Shown piece after piece: positions 30,634 to 41,571 of a stretch of 64,000 nucleotides of DNA; positions within the stretch are counted from its first letter, which is position 1; the number at the start of each line of letters is the position of its first letter. The notes beneath the pieces were generated by a model. It worked only from the letters and a program-made list of their open reading frames with translations. It did no database searches and had not been told where the DNA came from. The translations under genes and the position numbers were made by a program. The stretch comes from Bactericera cockerelli (taxonomy: Eukaryota; Arthropoda; Insecta; Hemiptera; Triozidae). The stretch lies in assembly GCA_024516035.1 (NCBI GenBank), contig CM044956.1, forward strand, positions 2,811,501-2,875,500. The letters are read 5' to 3'.

Positions 30634-33303
30634 CTAAGGAGCTGTGACGTTGACAAGGGGCGTCATGGGACCCGTGGATATGTTACCCTTGCCCCAGTAC
30701 GCCACAGCAATAATAGTGGAAGTTTCATTGAACTTCTCATTGAACAAGTTAAAGCGCACGTCAGTCACTCCGTTTGTTCCGTTGTAGGTAGCTTCTACCA
30801 CACAGCGAATGGTAGTATTGGCAGCTGTAAATGAAACAAAGTTGTATTAGTTGTCATTTCCTTCACCGTTACCATTTAGAAGGGGTAATCTCATCCCATC
30901 TCTCTTATATCACTATTCACAGAATCGTCATTCTGCACGTTCAACAAGTTATTATTGTGACTTATTTTAGATCTTCAAAACCTTAAAAACCTCACGTGTG
31001 AACCAGGGTGAGTTATGACATAGCCTAGCATCAGTTTGACCATCATGTTCAACTTTGTAGAAAAGTGGGTGCCCTAGAATCAAACCCTACAGATGAAGAC
31101 TATTTTTTTCCTAAACCAGGTTGGGTGAGGTTAATGTGGGTTGCAGGTTTGTTAGTTCCCTGTGAAGAGGTGTTAAATCCCCGACTGAAAAGATCTCCGG
31201 AGTAAATGACACTTACTTATATTCTCTTTGGCAGCATAGTACATGCACTCAGCACTCGTCACATTCAAATTGTCGGCTTCAGCGTGGAAGCCACTGTTCG
31301 GGATTTGGGTCATCACATTGACGCAGTGTTTGATGCTTTCGTTGTTGTTCGGCACACAGAGGAGGGCCGGTTCCAGTTTTGTCCTTTCCCAGTTACCTAA
31401 CAACAAATCAAACATTCTTTCTATTTATTTATTGTTTAAAAAAACAGCCTTTGGAATTGTTGTGTACTATTCTAAAAAGGGTGCCAAATGGGCAACAGGC
31501 AGCAACATCGTTTCCGACAATCATCATCATCATTGTGTTGCTTCGTCCATCTTGACGGTTGCCAAATTCAATAGTGTTCGAAATTGTTGCCCAGCGGTAT
31601 TGACAGCTATTGGTTGCACGCATATGGCTTTGAAGTTCTACGCTCCGACGTGCTATTATTTGCTGTACAATATGTGCAGTGGTAGTGAAGTGGTTAACGC
31701 GCTAGTATGGGAATCTAGGTAGCGTGGAGATCCGTTGGTTCGAATACCACCCAGTGCTTGAATTTGTCCTCATACATTTGAGTTTGTGACCACATAATAA
31801 TAAGACTCTGAGGGTTAAGTAGTAGAAAATACTTTGAGCATTAACCTCGCCTGGTAGTTACCTTCCATTAAAGAGTGTTATTATTATTAGTATTTTCATG
31901 CTGTCGCTTCGCTAGAGATGGTACAGCAACATGTTGACAGATACACCGTCAAAATATTGCCGAAATGGTAAGTACCTAATTCATATTTTATAATGTTTTG
32001 CAATACGATACAAAATGTTGTCTGGTATTAAACATCATTACTTGGCTGCTTTTACCAAATACTGACGGCAACATACAGTCATTCCCAGTAGCTAGTTGGA
32101 ATCCTAGCCAGGGAATAAAACTTTGTTATTCTGTTGCCTGACAATGCTACCAGCTTCAGATCAAAAATATTGATGAGCCAGCGTCGATGGCGCGTTAAGC
32201 GCACTGGTTCTCTTAGGATCACCGAAATTAAGCAACGTCCAGCGAGGTGAATACTTCGTGTTGCTGGCATTCCGGCCTAACCCAGGCGGGGTGGGGTAAT
32301 TGTAGGTAGTAGGTTTATTAGTTTCCTGCGAATAAAGGCTAACACCCCCTTGCGTCGTGATATGACCATGCAGTTGAAAGCGACGTTAAAAAAGAAAACA
32401 TTGATGAGGTCACTGTTATATTTTTTTTCTTCACCTTGTACTAGTTCCATTTTTTACTAGTGCATACCTTTAGTCATCCACTCATCGTCAGCACTTCCAT
32501 TTCCAGGTGCTGCTGTTGTTGTTGGTGCAGGTGCTCCGGGTGCTGCTGATGTTGTAGATCCAGGTGTTGTACTTTCTTCATTTTGTGCAGAGCAGATCAT
32601 TAGAGCTAGGGCTGGAGACCAATTAGACAATGAGCGGTATTCATATAAAAAAGAAGTAGTAGCCCGTGAGTGAAAGCTCGAAGTAAAAGCAAAATGTCTG
32701 AAGGAAAAAGTAGAATAAAAAGCAATGTATCACTTGCAAATGGAAAAAAAGTAGTGAATGACTCATTACATAGTAATATATCAGAATAAGCCATAATAAC
32801 TATCCTCAAAACCACGAAAAACAAACGCAAAGTCCTTAAAAAGTCTTTCAAAGTTACCGAATTGGAAAAAAGCTCATATAGATTTTTTGACCACATATTT
32901 TCTTGAATTTTTTTAGTTTGATTTTTCAGTTTACACGTTCTTGTGAGGCTTTTTTTCTTTCAAGGATTTCATCGTGTTTTGGCCTTCGGACACTTTTATC
33001 ACTCATTACTCATTACAAAGTCCCTTTAAATTTGTCAGGAGTCGTTTTGTGTATTCAGATTTTACAAAAAATGATTTTCAAATTTCGAATTTTTCTTTTT
33101 CTTTAAAAAATTCTTCCCAAACCGTGGTTCGAAATCAAGAGACAGAATAGTCTTAGTCGTTATAGACATTGATGTAAAAGTAGTTGTAGGTCCAAATAGA
33201 AAATAATATACGGGGAAATCGGGCAGATTTTTTATTAGACTAGTTACAGATAGTTAAACTTACCGAAAATAGCTAGGAGACAACGATGATGGAATTGTAA
33301 CAT
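30634..33303 (-). CDS. secreted glycoprotein paralogue 1 (unrecognised family), 4 exons
   Basis: Exons (minus strand): 33303-33264, 32605-32468, 31396-31217, 30824-30634; donors GTAAGT, GTATGC, GTAAGT, acceptors CCCTAG, TTGTTAG and TTTACAG, with every intron at phase 1. The product is 182 aa. Residues 1-20 are a signal peptide (LLAIFALMICSA). Residues 21-59 are a Thr/Pro/Ala-rich mucin-like linker. The conserved domain (60-182) has four cysteines (73, 84, 110, 127), probably two disulfides, and eight NxS/T sequons; a ninth lies in the linker. It is likely exported and heavily glycosylated. I do not recognise the family. Tandem duplication plus a TATA promoter suits an abundant secreted effector such as a salivary, venom or haemolymph protein, but that is inference. 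Introns carry SINE B and SINE C copies. Confidence 0.82.
31093..31190 (+). repeat. old SINE C fragment in intron 3, shared with paralogue 2
   Basis: CCAGGTTGGGTGAGGTTAAT, GTGGGTTGCAGGTTTG and GTGTTAAATCCCCG. The same fragment sits at the same place in paralogue 2 (37988-38063). Confidence 0.65.
31674..31896 (+). repeat. SINE B copy in intron 2 of paralogue 1
   Basis: GTGCAGTGGTAGTGAAGTGG, GGTTCGAATACCACCCAGTG, CCACATAATAATAAGACTCT, AACCTCGCCTGGTAGTTACC and an ATT tail. The same intron site in paralogue 2 lacks it. Confidence 0.85.
32166..32395 (+). repeat. SINE C (5S-derived) copy in intron 2 of paralogue 1
   Basis: AGCCAGCGTCGATGGCGCGT, GGATCACCGAAATTAAGCAA, CGTCCAGCGAGGTGAATACT, body ending GTTGAAAGCGACGTTAAAAA. 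Lacks the box C segment seen at 20446. Confidence 0.85.
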
Positions 33304-33381
33304 TTTGTTACAAAATCTCCTTTGGTGTTGTACAAGCTCATAGAAATCACACGAATCAGATAACTCAGGAGTCAGAGTGCA

Positions 33382-33389
33382 TTTATATA
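33382..33389 (-). promoter_or_regulatory. TATA box of paralogue 1
   Basis: TATATAAA in CCGCCTATATAAATGCACTC, 79 bp upstream of the ATG. Paralogue 2 has the same box in the same context, and the 5' UTR segment TGATTCGTGTGATTTCT is conserved between them. Confidence 0.7.
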
Positions 33390-33419
33390 GGCGGTTGGTC
33401 AGTGGGCACAGGTGTTCAA

Positions 33420-34341
33420 TGCAGATTCAGTTAATAGCTGTTTGCTTATTGGGGTACCTACTCAATACGGGGTAAGGCAACATTCTACTTGCATAATGGA
33501 TATTTAAAATCGGAAAAAACACATCATTTCAATTTTAAAAGTCATTGTTTGAATCGACCGCTCTTTATCTATGGATAAAACACCATAATCAATCGAAATA
33601 AGTGCAAAAAGTTATTGTTGGATATCCCTTGGTCGGAATTAAGAAGTGACATTTTCAACAACAAAAAAATTGCTCTCCTTTGAGCGTATATCTCAAAAAC
33701 AGTTGGATTTTTTTCAACGTAGCATAGAATCAAAATTCTTTCAAATTTAATTTTCTTCAATTTAAACACAAGACTTTAAAAAAAAATATTTTCCTGGAAA
33801 TATAAACAAAAATCCAAAAATGGGACATCTTTTAACCTCATTTGAACCCACTCTACCCCCCTAACTCTGTTTCATCCCATCCTAGACGTCAGGTCTTTTA
33901 GTATTTTCACAAGTAATTGGCACCGTCGGCGTCGCCTCTTTCAAGTCATTTATTAATAAGACTATGAAGACTCTTAGAATAACCGGATAAAACAATTCTG
34001 TCATTGAACCCTAAACATGAACTACAAATTGATAATTATCATACATGAAATACAACAATAATTTTTTTTTTTTAATGAGGATTTTTTTTTACTGATTTAA
34101 AATCTGTGTAAATACATACCGAGCAAATATTTTTCACAAATGGTACAAAAACATCTTTAACTAATACTAGAAAAAAAATATTTGCTATTACCTATTTCAT
34201 TTAATTGTGTTTTTTTTACTTTATTCATCCAGATTTCATCCTAATGTCATATAGGTAATGTCAAAGGCATGTAAAAAAGATGGAGAATTTCATACATATC
34301 ACGGGGCTTTATGGGACAACCATCAAAAACATTACAAGTTA
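33420..34341. other. upstream flank of paralogue 1
   Basis: No gene. The distal part (about 33960-34340) is duplicated upstream of paralogue 2. Confidence 0.5.
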
Positions 34342-34398
34342 CACCATGAATATGCAACATATTCATGGTGGCAAATAGCCACCATGAATATGTTGCAA
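34342..34398. repeat. alternating inverted repeat (hairpin)
   Basis: CACCATGAATATG, its inverse CATATTCATGGTG and CACCATGAATATG again, in a 57-bp stretch with a GGCAAATAGCC core. The matching sequence upstream of paralogue 2 (about 42143) has a single simple copy. Confidence 0.85.
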
Positions 34399-34779
34399 AT
34401 TACGATTTATTAGGAACATTTTGTATTTTACAATTTGACATTGTCCCACCAAAAACACAGATCTTCCTTTTGGTCTTCGTCCCTCTGGTTTGTAAATATT
34501 GTATTATGTATGACACATTTTGTCGCGATGAAAAAATGTCATTTATTTTTCACACAAATAATACATGTTTTTTTTCTCTTCAGAACATGTTTTTTTTTCT
34601 ATCAGCCCCAATAACCATCAGACCATTTGACATTAAATATACCTATATCTTCCTGCGTCGCAGATGTGCACAGGCAAAAATAAAATGGTGGGAGACCACT
34701 CGACTTTCTATTTTTTTTACCCCCATAAGGCGCTTTAACTTGTATTTCAAGTCGTTCACGCCTATCCCGCTAATTTTAT

Positions 34780-36480
34780 GTTAGGTGATTTTGAGGAGGG
34801 CAAGGTATTTAAAAAGGGCCTAAACACCGCCCACGTTATCATCAAGGGCAGGAAAGGTGACAGGGCATATCAGGATGATATGGTTGATGGATAGACGGTC
34901 TTAACACTGACAATTTGGTGGTTCACATCTTGTGAACAAATTTTTATCGGTTATCCGAGTGTGGCCTATTCTCATTCGGTTAAGTACTATTTCATGTGTT
35001 CTTTCTCTTTTACTAGCTAGAGAGCCACTTTTTAACTGTAGGACTGATAGATTTCAATTTGTTGGGGTTACTAATGGGATTGATTCTGCCAAGCAGACGT
35101 GAGTCTTGAATTTATCAGAGGTTTCAAATTCTCAGGAGTACACAATTTCAATAAAGAAGTTCTGTCTTGGTTTTTTGCTGTATCATCCACACGTTCGTTT
35201 CCACTAATTTCGCACATGAGGGTAAGATGTTTTATGAGACCAATTGAGACCATGTCTCATATACTTTGCAGACTAATGGGTTTACAAGTTTACATAGTAA
35301 ATATTAGACAGAGCAAGAAGGGAATTTTTAGGGTCAGAGACAGCTAAATATTGCAGAGAACTCTGATTTTGCAGATATTCTGGGCACCAGGATCTGTAGA
35401 GTCTTTCTTACCTGTAGCCAAACTAAGGTCTAGTGTAGGCAATTTGGAACACCAAGGAGGTTTGATTTTTTTACTTGAAGCTAAAACGAGTAGATCTTTA
35501 AAACGAAGGTATAAAGGTTTAGGTTTGTTTTTGCTGAAATTGTATCCAACCAAATTTTGATGAAGCAGGATTAGAGGGTGAAGCAAAGACTTTGGAAACA
35601 TAATTCAGCATAAGTTTCTCTTCTCAAGGGATGGGAAGGAATGCCAGAATCTACATACATGCTAACAAATGGACTCGAGCGAAGAGCGTCAGTTTTTAGT
35701 TTGTTGAGAAGATGATAATAAAAACTTCGCTGAACAATAGATAAAACTACCATAATCCAAAATAGGAAGAATAAATGATTGATAAAATTTCAGAAGAACT
35801 TCACGGCGTACACCATACTATTTATTACTTACCATTTAAGTGCACTAAGGGAGTTAATGTCACGATTTTTAGTAAACATGATATGATGGGACCAATTCAT
35901 GTTTGAATTCCAAAATAAAGTAAGGAATTTTAAACATGTAACGAATTTCAGGTTCACCCCATTACTTGTTAGTTATGGTAGCGATGGTTTTCTAAGCCTA
36001 TTAAAATCAATGCAAACTGATTTGCTTGGGTCGGTAGATAAAAATACACCATTATGAATTGACCAATTATAGATGTTAATTAATGTACTTTGAAAACGTT
36101 CAAGCAAAGTGTATACTGTACTTATAAATTCATGTGAAATTATAAGCAAATGATCAACAACTATTAATTTTTATGGAGAGGCCTAATAGCTTGAAATAAT
36201 TATGTCATTCATAAGTACCATTAATAATAACGGACTTAGGGAAGAACCATTGACAATACCGTTTTTAAGGGTGTAACTATCAGAGATCTATCCATTACAT
36301 TTAACTGATATGGATCTGTTGTTAGGAAAAATATGTAGAAATTTCAACATAATTATAACCAACAATGCTAAAGTACTTGAGAGTCGAAATTTTCCACCTC
36401 CAAGTTACATCAAAGGCCTTTTGTATGTCTAGAAATGACTCGACTTTCTTTATCACAAAAAAGTCAAATTCCGCCACTGG
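34780..36480 (-). pseudogene. decayed Jockey-like LINE relic (RT and RNase H)
   Basis: Reading the minus strand across shifting frames gives, in order: FLDIQKAFDVTW at about 36400 (RT motif with the first catalytic Asp), SSLSPLLLMVL near 36225, then a heavily broken RT region, then LRSSPFVSMYVDSGIPSHPL (about 35640-35690), which matches the thumb/post-RT block of Jockey/I-type ORF2, then CEISGNERVDDTAKN (about 35165-35215), an RNase H motif. Many stops and frameshifts show long decay. The 5' part is missing. It lies between the two host paralogues and may have been part of the rearrangement. Confidence 0.7.
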
Positions 36481-36595
36481 TGTCTCAACGGTAACAGTTA
36501 GCTTAAAATTAATGTCAAATTCGTGATTAAATTTCTTATTGGATTTGATATCATCACAACCCCCATCTAAGATTATTAATAAAAAGTTAGTAGAA
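36477..36595 (+). repeat. repeat J copy
   Basis: ATTGGATTTGATATCATCAC then AACCCCCATCTAAGATTATT and AATAAAAAGTTAGTAG; second copy at 27720-27840. Confidence 0.5.
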
Positions 36596-36642
36596 CCGAC
36601 ATACAAACATGCATACACACTACAAAGGCCATTTTTATATAT

Positions 36643-36766
36643 GTATTTGAAAATTATGGAATTTGGCATAATGTGTATGTATGTGGTTAAATTGATTTAT
36701 TATGTAATAATTAGTGGGTGGGTAGCTCAGCATTGCAAAATTCCAAATTCCATCATTTTCAAATAT
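36643..36766. repeat. small inverted repeat
   Basis: TATTTGAAAATTATGGAATT at 36643 and its near-perfect inverse ending 36765. The rest of 36596-37070 has no recognised feature. Confidence 0.5.
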
Positions 36767-37072
36767 AATTTAATAGAAATTTCTTTACGAGGAAACATAG
36801 GTAATATTTTCTTCGTACACAAAATTTTATTCTCTTGTGCAGTTTTATTTGACAAAAAATTCGTTGAGCGTAAAAAGAAAAACTATCTTATTCCAAAAGA
36901 TTTTAATGGTTAATGAGTCTAAATGTAAAAATTGTTTTAATTTTTTAATGCTATCTGTGAAAGGAAAGAAGCGCTATCTACAAGTGATTCAGAATATACA
37001 GATATATTTGTTTACATATTAAGAAACAAAAATAGACCTCATCTGAAAAGGATAGCTCGTAATAAAATTATA

Positions 37073-37078
37073 TTTATT
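37073..37078 (-). promoter_or_regulatory. candidate poly(A) signal of paralogue 2
   Basis: AATAAA on the minus strand, 104 bp past the stop codon. Paralogue 1 has only ATTAAA at 30486-30491. Confidence 0.5.
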
Positions 37079-37181
37079 TACTTTTAAAGAAAAAACTAGA
37101 CTAAACTCGACTAAAATATCTTCAAAAACACTCGTAAGACTATTTTTTTCTCTCTTTAGTGAACATTTATATGTTTCTTTC

Positions 37182-38632
37182 CTAAGAAGCAGTGGCGTTT
37201 ACAAGAGGCGTCATAGCTTCCGTCGATATGTTACCCTTGCCCCAGTAGCCCACAGCCAGGATAGTGGAAGATTCATTGAACTTCTCATTGTACAAGTTAA
37301 AGCGCACGTCAGACACTCCACTTGTTCCGTTGTAGGTGGCTTCTACCACACAGCGAATAGTAGTATTGGCAGCTGTAAATGAAACAAAGTGGCATTAGTC
37401 ATCGTTTCCTTCACCTTTTCCCGTTTCGACGAATTTGGCGAGTCTAGATAGAGCATAGCACTAGCCCGTTCCAGATATAATCTCCACTCTTGAAATCCCC
37501 GCATCTCCGTCACCACAATGCAATCTGATTTGGATATTGCGTTCAGATTAACCAATCAGAGTTCGTTGTGTGACGGTTGAAAAAGAGATTAGAGATTGAC
37601 AGTTGAAAAAGATGGGAAGGGCTACAGGACTAACAATAGTTTTATATATATTTGACCTTTCAAAAATCTATTCACTGTGTTTGCAAAGCCAAACCTCTTG
37701 TTCTAGGCGTGTCTCTTCAACATAAGCAGCGAATAAACAGCAACCGTTGACATCTTGCTGGACTTCATTTAACTTTAGTCATCAAACAAAAATTATTCAA
37801 CTAGTTAATGACGTTGACGTCCTGATTTAGAGCTGTAAAAGCTTGAAAGTCTCACGCTCACACCAGGACAAGTTATGACATGACCTAGCACCAGTTTGAC
37901 CGGCAGCGTGGAGGGAGACATTCATATTCAACTATGTAGAAAAATGGGTGTCCTAAACTCAAACCTTTTGATGAAGACTATTTCCGGCCTCACTAGCCTA
38001 TTTGAAGCTAATGTGGGTTGCAGGTTTGATATTTTCTGTGAAGGGGTGTTAAATCCCCGTCTGAAAAGATCTCCGGAGTAAATAACACTTACTTATATTC
38101 TCTTTGGCAGCATAGTACATACACTCAGCACTCGTCACATTCAAAAGTTTGTTTTCGACGTGGAAGCTGCTGTTTTTGAGTTGGGTCACCATATTTTCAC
38201 AGTTCTGGATGCTCTCATTGTTCTTTGGCACACAGAGGAGGATCGGTTTCAGTGTGGTCTTTTCCCAAACACCTTACAAAATTAAAAAAAAATCGCTTAA
38301 TAATTGATTTAAAAAAAAAGAGCCTTTGGAATTGTTGTGCTCTATTCTAAATGGAATACTAAACTAGCATCACGCAGCAACATTCTGTCAAACAATATTT
38401 TTTGAAATTGTTGCATACAGTTATTGATAGCTATTGGTTGCACGGATATTGCTGGGAAGTTCTACGCTTTGATGTTGCTAGTTCTTGCCGTGCGATATTT
38501 TCATGTTTTCGCTACCTTTGTTGCACCAGCAACAAGTTGCAGGTACCGTCCAAATATTGCCAAAATAGTAAGTAATTGCTTTCTTTTAATGTCTTAAAAT
38601 AGAGACTGTTGCAAAATGTTGTTTGGTATTGC

Positions 38633-38665
<33 letters not shown>

Positions 38666-40618
38666 AATATTTATTTAAAGAGAGGTCTGTAACATTCAGA
38701 GTCCTTGCCCCTTTGCGTATTTTTACTTGACTTGCGTATTTTTACTTGACTACTTGCCAAATATTGCCGGAAACAAACGTTATGTGCTAGTAGCTCAGTT
38801 TTCAAGTCATCTGACTGGTGACTGGTAATCCACAGGTTGCGAGTTCGAATCCCAGTCTCATGACAAGTTATCCTCCCATTCGGGAATATATATTGGGCCA
38901 CATAATAATACGTTTTGGTCTTACTGCTGGAATATTGGGGCACATTAATCCCTAATCGGGTAGTATAAATAAAGCGATATTATTATTGTCAGTAAACCAT
39001 TGCTTGTTCACTAGCCCTTAACAGTGCTTTGATATACTTTTAACTACACTCACCGGTAGAATTAATTGGACACTTCCTGTTTTTCAATTATCCTCCATGT
39101 ATTTCCTTATGGACTACATATTATATTTGACTTAACTTTTTTGTAAATAACATTTTCAAGGTATTTTTCTTATGATAGAAAACCAACAGTACGGAGGTTA
39201 ATACTGACCAGAAAAAGCATGTCTAACCTATTCAGTCACTTTTATTCTGATAGAAAACAAACGGAATGGGAATTCATACCTCATAGAAAGAACGTTTTTA
39301 AAATTTATTCATAAAACTATGATGACTGGAAAAGTTAAACATGTTTCTTTTTTTCAGAATAAATGTCCATACTGTTGATTTTCTATTAAAATAATAATAC
39401 CTTGAAAATTCAAAAAAAAAGTTTAGGCATATTTAGTTCGTAAGGAAATACATGGACTCCAATGGAAAAACAGAAAGTGTCCGGTTAATTTTGCCGGTGA
39501 GTATATTACAGAATAAAAATATCTTGTTCCTTCTTCGGATGGCTGTTGACCATCTCTGTAGAAAATAAAATTTTCCCATTCTGTAACCTGACAAAGCTCT
39601 GACAAAGACAAAGACCAGCCTCTGACCGAAAACATTGACGAGGTCGTTGTCAATATTTATCATATTTAGATAATTTGTTCACTTTTGCCGTCTTGTCACC
39701 CACCTTTGGCCCTCCAATCACTGTCAGCACCCGCAGGTGCTGCTCCGGGGGCTGCTGGTTTTTTTGTTGTTGAAGTTGTTGAACTCTCAGGTGGTTCTGA
39801 TGATCCATCACCGCAAACCATTGAAATGAGGGCTGCAAAGCAATCAGAAAATGGCGTTGTTCTACCTATGACAAAGTCTACAATAGCTATGACAATAGTC
39901 TGGTAATCCAGGTAGCGTAGGGATCCGTTGGTTCGAATACCATCCAGTGCATGAATTTTTCCTCGTTAATTTTAGTTTGTGACCACATAATAATAACAAT
40001 CTGAGGCTTTGTTGATAGAAAATGCTTTGAGAATTAACCTCATCTGGTTGTTACCATCCACTTATCATCGTCATCATCATAGGGTGGCGTCATCGTGAAC
40101 GATGGTAGCCAGACAGTGAAGGAATGACTCAGCATTTCTACCACTGTCTTTACAAGAAGGCTAATATTTGACAAATACCTACAGAACCAAGTCTTCCACT
40201 GTAGCGTTCCAGAAGCAACCTTACACTAAAGAGTGTTTTTATTATTATATTCAAGTCTTATACAGATGTAGGTAACCGTTTTCTAATACTTTTTCACGTA
40301 GAGAAAGCACAAGGACAAGACCATAGGTAATTATTATTAGGCTTCTTAAGGAATAAGTTCCAGTGTGCGTGAGAGGTGACGCAGTCAATTCCTTCGAATA
40401 CTTGTTCAAGATGGTGAGAAAGTAAAAATACTAAAAGTTTCCACTTATTGGAGGTTGGTGTAAAAATGGTTGTAGGGCCTAAGAGAAAATAACATACGAG
40501 GAAATTCGGGCAGATTTTTAGATTAGACTAGTTGCAGTTTTTTTCATCTACGAGTTAAGTTACCTGCCAGTTTTGACTTACCGAAAATAGCCAGGAGACT
40601 AAGGAGCTTTTGTGACAT
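37182..40618 (-). CDS. secreted glycoprotein paralogue 2 (unrecognised family), 4 exons
   Basis: Exons (minus strand): 40618-40582, 39832-39704, 38272-38093, 37372-37182; donors GTAAGT, GTGGGT, GTAAGT, with intron phases identical to paralogue 1 and exons 3 and 4 of exactly the same length (180 and 191 nt). The product is 178 aa: signal peptide 1-20 (LLSLLAIFALISMVCG), a shorter Ser/Thr/Pro/Ala linker (21-55), then the four-cysteine domain (Cys 69, 80, 106, 123) with nine NxS/T sequons. In the last exon 52 of 62 residues match paralogue 1 by my count, while the linker is diverged, so constraint is on the Cys domain. Substitutions in the last exon are mostly conservative, which suggests both copies are functional. 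Function unknown. Confidence 0.82.
38793..38987 (+). repeat. SINE F copy in intron 2 of paralogue 2
   Basis: GTGCTAGTAGCTCAGTTTTC, GCGAGTTCGAATCCCAGTCT, CACATAATAATACGTTTTGG, CTTACTGCTGGAATATTGGG and an ATT tail. A poly(T) run at 38635-38664 lies nearby. Absent from paralogue 1. Confidence 0.8.
39896..40249 (+). repeat. SINE B copy in intron 1 of paralogue 2, interrupted
   Basis: Starts in the head (ATAGTCTGGTAATCCAGGTA) and runs to about 40056; its last part (TTACACTAAAGAGTGTTT and tail) resumes at about 40206. Confidence 0.75.
40057..40207 (-). mobile_element. 5'-truncated LINE 3' end inside SINE B
   Basis: On the minus strand it ends in CACCCTATGATGATGACGAT, an ATG/ATC-repeat tail typical of several non-LTR families. 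Flanks CCATCCACT and CCTTACACT may be a decayed 9-bp target duplication. Confidence 0.5.
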
Positions 40619-40699
40619 TTTGTTACAGAAATAAGTACTTGGTGATGTTCTATCCCGCAGAAATCACACGAATCAGAAAACTAAGAAGTCAAGAGTACA

Positions 40700-40707
40700 T
40701 TTATATA
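40700..40707 (-). promoter_or_regulatory. TATA box of paralogue 2
   Basis: TATATAAA in CCGCCTATATAAATGTACTC, 82 bp upstream of the ATG; same context as 33382-33389. Confidence 0.7.
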
Positions 40708-40852
40708 GGCGGTCGTTCTGTGGGTTCAGGTGTTCAATCCAGATTCATATAAAGCCATTTGTTTTTTGGGGTACTACAGGGTAAAGCAACATTCTATGTA
40801 GTATCTACATAGGTAATGGGTATTTAAAATTAGGAAATATATTAAATACGTA

Positions 40853-41223
40853 TACAGGATGTCCAAGTTTTTTTAATAGAAATTTTCAGAATCAACTCCA
40901 GAAGCCATTGTAAGACTAAAATAATCTCGGATAATTTTTCGCAATATGAAAAAAAAAAAAAAAAAAAAATCACTTGAATAAAAAGTTTTCACCTGAAAAA
41001 TGAACTTGAACTAGTTGAAAAGAAGTGAAAATAGTTCTCATGTCGTTGTGTATTAAAATTATTGACTAAATTTCCCAAGGAAATATCAAAACTGACTTAT
41101 TATTTTGTTCATATCTCCGTTTGACTGCATTTTTCGAAAAATCATCCGTGCTTATTTTAGTCTTAGGGTAACTCTTAGAATTGATTTTGAAATGTTCTAT
41201 AAAAAAAACTTGTACACCCTGTA
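40853..41223. mobile_element. 371-bp MITE, TACAGGATGTCCAAGTTTT ends
   Basis: Left TACAGGATGTCCAAGTTTTT, right AAAAAACTTGTACACCCTGT then A at 41223. Inverted similarity continues inward for about 80 bp (CTAAAATAATCTCGGATAAT against the inverse of CATCCGTGCTTATTTTAG). A half copy is at 55241-55394. Confidence 0.75.
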
Positions 41224-41307
41224 TATTCAAGTTTTGGACGAAGACGATTTTACAGAATAATTACCTTAATAAATTTTCATATATTTTTTAAAAAGATAAA
41301 TGTTTTA

Positions 41308-41402
41308 AAGCCTTTTTTATTTCGGGGCCATGAAACAGGAGTTACTGTACACGCTTCTGGTCTGTGATATAGCCTGCTCATTCTGTCGTAATACTCCTCT
41401 CT
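41308..41402 (-). repeat. SINE D 3' part
   Basis: AAAGCCTTTTTTATTTCGGG, CATGAAACAGGAGTTACTGT and ATAGCCTGCTCATTCTGTCG. Confidence 0.7.
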
Positions 41403-41473
41403 TTACATCCATTTATTTAAATTAATTCACTCGTGATGAATAACTCCGAAACGGCTGGATCATGAATCTCAAA

Positions 41474-41571
41474 TTGGCATAGAGTCTATAATATAGACTC
41501 TATGCCAAACTCTATGCTAAAAAAATACCAAAGAGTTCTATATTATATTATAGAACTCTTTGGTATTTTTT
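41474..41571. repeat. two adjacent long perfect palindromes
   Basis: 41474-41489 and 41493-41508 are 16-bp perfect inverted arms (TTGGCATAGAGTCTAT) with a 3-nt spacer. 41520-41542 and 41549-41571 are 23-bp perfect arms (AAAAAATACCAAAGAGTTCT...) with a 6-nt spacer. Both would extrude as hairpins. Confidence 0.9.

Larger units (their letters stand above)
30540..34410 (-). repeat. segmental duplication, copy 1
   Basis: Exons, introns, 3' flank and at least 1 kb upstream match copy 2 (37085-42190), interrupted by copy-specific insertions. Upstream shared markers include ACATGAACTACA and AAAATATTTGCTATTA-type segments (34015-34200 against 41790-42005). Confidence 0.8.
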
